43,900 nt of DNA from Acidobacteriota bacterium (lineage in GTDB: Bacteria; Actinomycetota; Acidimicrobiia; Acidimicrobiales; CADCSY01), in assembly GCA_019510095.1 (NCBI GenBank), contig JAEKLB010000062.1, forward strand, positions 1 through 43,900. Reading direction: 5' to 3'. Positions 40,471 through 43,900 of the stretch are shown one piece after another. The notes beneath the pieces are model-generated. The model had not been told where the DNA came from, did no database searches, and saw only the letters and a list, made by a program, of their open reading frames with translations. Position 1 is the first letter of the stretch. Each line of letters begins with the position of its first letter. Both the position numbers and the translations under genes were made by a program.

Positions 40471-41655
40471 TCAGTTGCGGGGGACCTCGCGCCAGGGGCG
40501 GTCCTTGTCGACGCGGATGTCGCCGGGGAGGCCGAGGACGCGCTCGCCGACGATGTTGCGCTGGATCTCGCTGGTGCCGCCCTCGATCGACATGGCGCGT
40601 GAGCGGACTGCGAACAGCTGCGGTGACTGGGACGAGGCCGGCTCGTCCATCTCGCCGCGGAGGAGGGCGTCGTAGTCGAGTCCGACCTGGGCAGCGGGGC
40701 CCATGAGATCGCTCTCGATCTCGCTGAGCCGTTGGTTGAGCTCGGCATGGGCGACCTTGGCGAGGGAGCCGAGGGGCGTCGCGCCACCTCGCCCGAGCGC
40801 CGCCCTCATGCGCATGCCGTTCAGCTCGACCACCTTGCTGTCGACCCAGGCCTGCATGGCCCGGTCGCGCAGGGCCAAGGCGTACGCCGACGTGCGGTCG
40901 TCGCGCCCGCGCCACAGGTCGAGCAGCGTCTCGATGGGTCGGCTGAAGGCGTCGCCGATGCCTTCTCGCTCGGAGTGAAGTCCGGTCAGGCTGATGCCCC
41001 ACCCGTGGCCCTCGTTGCCCAGCCGCCATCCGTCGGGGATGCGCACGTCGGTGAGGAACACCTCGTTGAAGTGCGAGCGGCCGTCAGCCTGGCGCAGCGG
41101 CCGGATCTCGACTCCCGGCGCCTTGATGTCGCAGATGAAGAACGTCAGCCCGCGGTGCTTCGGCGCGTCGGGGTTGGTACGGGCGACGAGGATGGCGAAG
41201 TCCGACTCGTGCGCGCCGCTGGTCCAGACCTTCTGGCCGTTGACGATCCACTCGTCGCCGTCGCGTACCGCCATGGTGGCCAGGCCGGCGAGGTCCGATC
41301 CGGCGCCCGGCTCGCTGAACAGCTGGCACCAGTGCTCCTCGCCGGTGAACAGCGGGCGCAGGAAGCGACCTTTCTGCTCCGGCGTGCCGACCGCGTCGAT
41401 CGACGCCGCGCCCTGGTGCATCCCGATGTAGTCGTTGTTCCGAGGGGGCGCGCCGACCTCGCGCAGTCGGGAGTCGATGCGGAGCTGGAGGCCGGCAGCC
41501 AGGCCGAGCCCGCCGAAGCCACGCTCGAAGTGCACGAACGCCAGCCCGAGGTCGAACTGAGCGCCGCGAAAGGCCACCACGTCGGCGGCGGCGAGGTCGG
41601 GGAACTGGGCTAGGAGCTCGTCGAGGCGCTGGTCGACCAGCTCGTCGTCAGTCAT
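40471..41655 (-). CDS. Acyl-CoA dehydrogenase
   Basis: This 394-residue flavoenzyme introduces a trans-2 double bond into acyl-CoA. Signatures: WCQLFSEPGAGSDLAGL, EWIVNGQKVWTSGAHESDFAILVARTNPDA, GLTFFICDIKAPGVEIRPL, FNEVFLTDVRIP, and the C-terminal SIEGGTSEIQRNIVGERVLGLPGD. The last has the EGGTSEIQ arrangement but Gly-Thr next to the Glu, as in subfamilies with a displaced or absent catalytic Glu. The N-terminus is somewhat long (VAFRGAQFDLGLAFVHFERGFGGLGL). Chain-length or substrate class is unknown; many such actinobacterial paralogues act on steroid or branched substrates. ATG 41655, divergent from the methyltransferase. Confidence 0.92.
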   Translation of the reverse strand: MTDDELVDQRLDELLAQFPDLAAADVVAFRGAQFDLGLAFVHFERGFGGLGLAAGLQLRIDSRLREVGAPPRNNDYIGMHQGAASIDAVGTPEQKGRFLRPLFTGEEHWCQLFSEPGAGSDLAGLATMAVRDGDEWIVNGQKVWTSGAHESDFAILVARTNPDAPKHRGLTFFICDIKAPGVEIRPLRQADGRSHFNEVFLTDVRIPDGWRLGNEGHGWGISLTGLHSEREGIGDAFSRPIETLLDLWRGRDDRTSAYALALRDRAMQAWVDSKVVELNGMRMRAALGRGGATPLGSLAKVAHAELNQRLSEIESDLMGPAAQVGLDYDALLRGEMDEPASSQSPQLFAVRSRAMSIEGGTSEIQRNIVGERVLGLPGDIRVDKDRPWREVPRN

Positions 41656-41675
41656 GCCGCCATCTTGCTAGAGAG

Positions 41676-42413
41676 GTGGCCATCGACCACTGGTTCGAGG
41701 ACATCGCCGAGCACACGGGTGCGGCCTACCTCCGCTACTCCTTCACCAAGGGGACGGCGCAGGAGGTCGACTTCCTCGTCGACGCCCTCGGTCTCATGCC
41801 CGGCGACCGCGTCCTCGACGTCGGCTGTGGTCCCGGGCGGCACTGCCTCGAGCTGGCCAGCCGTGGGATCGTCGCCCACGGCGTCGACATCGCCCAGCGG
41901 TTCGTCGATCTCGGGCGCCAGGCCGCGGTCGAGGGCGCGACCTTCGAGCGGCTGGACGCCCGGGCGCTGGCCTTCGACGGCGAGTTCGACGCCGCCATCT
42001 CGCTGTGCCAGGGCGCCTTCGGGCTGCTGGGGGCCGCCTCCGTGGCGAACGGACCGCTCGGTGACGACGGCGACGTGCTGGCCGGCATGGCCCGAGCGCT
42101 GCGGCCGGGGGGCCGGGTCGGCATCAGCGCCTTCTCCGCCTACTTCCAGGTCCGGTTCCTGGAGGAGACCGACGCCTTCGACGCCGCCACCGGGGTCAAC
42201 CACGAGCGCACGACGGTCAAGGACGAGGCCGGGCGGGACCGCGACTTCGACCTCTGGACGACGTGCTTCACCCCTCGGGAGCTCCGCCTCCTGGCCGAGC
42301 GGGGCGGATTGGTGGTGGACGACATCTGGTCGGTGACGCCGGGCGACTACGGCCGACGGGCGCCGACGATCGAGCGCCCTGAGCTGCTGCTGGTCGGCCA
42401 TCGACCGAACTGA
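41676..42413 (+). CDS. Class I SAM-dependent methyltransferase
   Basis: This 245-residue protein starts MAIDHWFEDIAEHTGAAYLRYSFTKGTAQEVDFLV at the GTG 41676. SAM-binding motif I is RVLDVGCGPGRHCLELA, followed by GVDIAQRFVDLG (motif II region), ERLDARALAFDGEFDAAISLCQGAFGLLG and LRPGGRVGISAFSAYFQVRF. The C-terminal part includes DLWTTCFTPRELRLLAERGGLVVDDIWSVTPGDYGRR, as in methyltransf_11/25-type proteins. A small-molecule substrate is likely; identity unknown. The gene is divergent from acyl-CoA dehydrogenase with only 20 bp between starts, and is followed by the rpsA promoter. Confidence 0.88.
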   Translation: MAIDHWFEDIAEHTGAAYLRYSFTKGTAQEVDFLVDALGLMPGDRVLDVGCGPGRHCLELASRGIVAHGVDIAQRFVDLGRQAAVEGATFERLDARALAFDGEFDAAISLCQGAFGLLGAASVANGPLGDDGDVLAGMARALRPGGRVGISAFSAYFQVRFLEETDAFDAATGVNHERTTVKDEAGRDRDFDLWTTCFTPRELRLLAERGGLVVDDIWSVTPGDYGRRAPTIERPELLLVGHRPN

Positions 42414-42415
42414 CG

Positions 42416-42421
42416 TAACCT
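42416..42421 (+). promoter_or_regulatory. Candidate -10 box (TAACCT) of rpsA
   Basis: TAACCT lies just after the methyltransferase stop and about 55 nt before the rpsA ATG, giving a leader of roughly 48 nt. The same hexamer and leader length occur before fabD. Both of these genes have Shine-Dalgarno-like sequences, unlike the leaderless set. Confidence 0.45.
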
Positions 42422-42476
42422 CTCCGGGTTGCGCCGACGGTCGGCGCTGTCCGGAAAACCCAAAGGCCCATCACCG

Positions 42477-43833
42477 ATGTCCGATCCCTCGACCACCACC
42501 ACTGAGAACCCCATGGGGAGCTTCGACGAAGTCTCCGGGGAGTACACGCCGAGACAGGTGGTGAGCGACGACCTCGGGGGCATGAGCTTCGACGAGGCCA
42601 TCAACGGCACCATCGTCGAGTTCGACGACGGCGACATCGTGACCGGCACGGTGGTGAAGGTCGACAAGGACGAGGTCCTGCTCGACATCGGGTTCAAGTC
42701 GGAGGGCGTGATCCCGTCGCGGGAGCTCTCGATCCGCAACGACGTCGACCCGTCGGAGATCGTCTCCCTGGGCGACCAGATCGAAGCCCTCGTCCTCCAG
42801 AAGGAGGACAAGGAAGGCCGGCTCGTCCTCTCCAAGAAGCGGGCCCAGTACGAGCGGGCGTGGGGCGACATCGAGCGCATCAAGGAGGCCGAGGGCGTCG
42901 TCCGCGGCCCGGTCATCGAGGTCGTCAAGGGCGGCCTCATCCTCGACATCGGCCTGCGCGGCTTCCTGCCCGCCTCGCTGGTCGAGCTGCGCCGGGTGCG
43001 CGACCTCCAGCCCTATGTGGGCAAGGAGCTCGAGGCCAAGATCATCGAGCTCGACAAGAACCGCAACAACGTCGTGCTGTCCCGCCGTGCCTGGCTGGAG
43101 GAGACGCAGAAGGAGCAGCGCGAGGAGTTCCTCACCAACCTCAAGCCGGGCGAGGTCCGCAAGGGCGTCGTCTCCTCGGTGGTCAACTTCGGCGCCTTCG
43201 TCGACCTCGGCGGCATGGACGGACTCGTGCACGTGTCGGAGCTGTCGTGGAAGCACGTCGACCACCCCGGCTCGGTCGTGCAGGTCGGCGACGAGATCGA
43301 GGTGCAGGTGCTCGACGTCGATCTCGACAAGGAGCGCATCAGCCTGTCGCTGAAGGCCACCCAGCAGGACCCGTGGCAGGAGTTCGCCACCAGCCACCGC
43401 GTCGGCGAGCTCGTCTATGGCCGGGTCACCAAGCTGGTGCCGTTCGGCGCCTTCGTGCAGGTCGGCGAGGGCATCGAGGGCCTGGTGCACATCTCGGAGA
43501 TGAGCCAGCACCACGTCGACCTGCCCGAGCAGGTCGTCACCCCCGGCGAGGAGCTGTGGGTCAAGATCATCGACCTCGACCTCGCCCGCCGCCGCATCAG
43601 CCTGTCGATCAAGCAGGCCGCCGAAGGCGGCGAGGTCGAGCGAGGCGACCTCGGAGGCCGAGAAGGCCTGGGCCGAGTACTACGAGCAGTATCCCGAGGC
43701 GGCCGCCGAGGCCGCTGCCGCTGCTGCGGCGACGGAGGCGACCGAGGCGGCAGCCGTCGACGTTCCCGAAGCAGCTGCTGAGCCTGCGGCAGCCGAGGCG
43801 CCGGTCGAGCCCGCTGCCGACGAGGTCGACTAG
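42477..43833 (+). CDS. rpsA: 30S ribosomal protein S1, frameshifted near the 3' end
   Basis: S1 holds mRNA on the 30S subunit. Four S1 (OB-fold) domains follow an acidic N-terminus: GDIVTGTVVKVDKDEVLLDIGFKSEGVI, GVVRGPVIEVVKGGLILDIGLRGFLP, GEVRKGVVSSVVNFGAFVDLGGMDGLVHVSELS and GELVYGRVTKLVPFGAFVQVGEGIEGLVHISEMS. After SIKQAAEGGEVE the frame turns into Arg/Gly-rich residues and stops at 43781. If C43641 is ignored, the frame continues as EEATSEAEKAWAEYYEQYPE plus an Ala/Glu/Pro-rich tail to a TAG at 43831-43833, the usual type of S1 tail. The shift is therefore one extra base. ATG 42477 has an AAAGG about 10 nt upstream. Confidence 0.94.
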
Positions 43834-43852
43834 GACGAGTCAGCTGCCCCCG

Positions 43853-43873
43853 GGCCGACCATCGGGGTCGGCC
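43853..43873 (+). terminator. Hairpin downstream of rpsA
   Basis: GGCCGACC (43853-43860) and GGTCGGCC (43866-43873) form a perfect 8-bp stem with a 5-nt loop, starting 19 nt after the rpsA stop at 43833. No T-run follows within the window, so termination strength is uncertain. The last 27 bases of the window show no identifiable gene. Confidence 0.5.
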
Positions 43874-43900
43874 TGGGGCTGGTGGACCTGGGTCAGGAAG

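Overview
The window is a gene-dense, high-GC chromosomal stretch (about 70 % G+C by eye) from an actinobacterium. Supporting evidence: frequent GTG starts, GTGA/ATGA gene overlaps, a DUF3566 membrane protein, a mycothiol-type DinB/MDMPI protein, and a gene order close to the Mycobacterium tuberculosis his - bcp - trp - pdtaR - polA - rpsA region. A dedicated trpF stands beside hisA. In many actinobacteria a bifunctional PriA replaces this pair, so a deep branch such as Acidimicrobiia is plausible. That class-level placement is inference.

Layout. 1-12.2 kb: ABM-family gene fragment, alpha/beta hydrolase fused by deletion to a 5'-truncated hisA, YhiN-type flavoprotein, engB, DUF427, GNAT plus methyltransferase remnant, phosphotransferase, ABC-F ATPase, hisF, GroES-like, nitroreductase and a membrane protein. 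An opposite-strand three-gene operon follows (unknown, SRPBCC, methyltransferase). 12.2-19.7 kb: hisI-trpE-ygfZ-lipoprotein-DnaJ-like-trpC-trpF-trpB-trpA, mostly overlapping. 19.7-29.5 kb: membrane proteins, EamA transporter, DUF4349, bcp, FabZ-like, ECF sigma plus O6-methylguanine methyltransferase, a TPP enzyme, a class A PBP, DUF3566 and MDMPI. 29.5-34 kb, minus strand: fabD-fabH-fabG-acpP-fabF behind an odd tRNA. 34-43.9 kb: malQ (broken), a small coiled-coil protein, pdtaR-like, polA, a palindrome-flanked AbiEi/DUF559 nuclease-like gene, acyl-CoA dehydrogenase, methyltransferase, rpsA (frameshifted).

How the genes work together. The core is housekeeping: late histidine and tryptophan synthesis, type II fatty-acid synthesis, DNA repair and replication (polA, Ogt), translation (rpsA, ABC-F, engB) and envelope (PBP). 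Many genes without a Shine-Dalgarno carry a TANNNT -10 box 6-9 nt before the start codon, which suggests leaderless transcription.

Most notable points. (1) Four conserved genes look damaged: hisA, a SAM methyltransferase, malQ and rpsA. Either real decay or assembly error could explain this. (2) Near-identical 20-bp-arm palindromes flank a nuclease-like gene, and one supplies its stop codon. (3) TrpF has Asp where the catalytic Cys is expected. (4) FabD carries an extra C-terminal biotinyl/lipoyl-like domain lacking the attachment lysine. (5) A class-I tRNA has anticodon CAA and sits beside a long hairpin.
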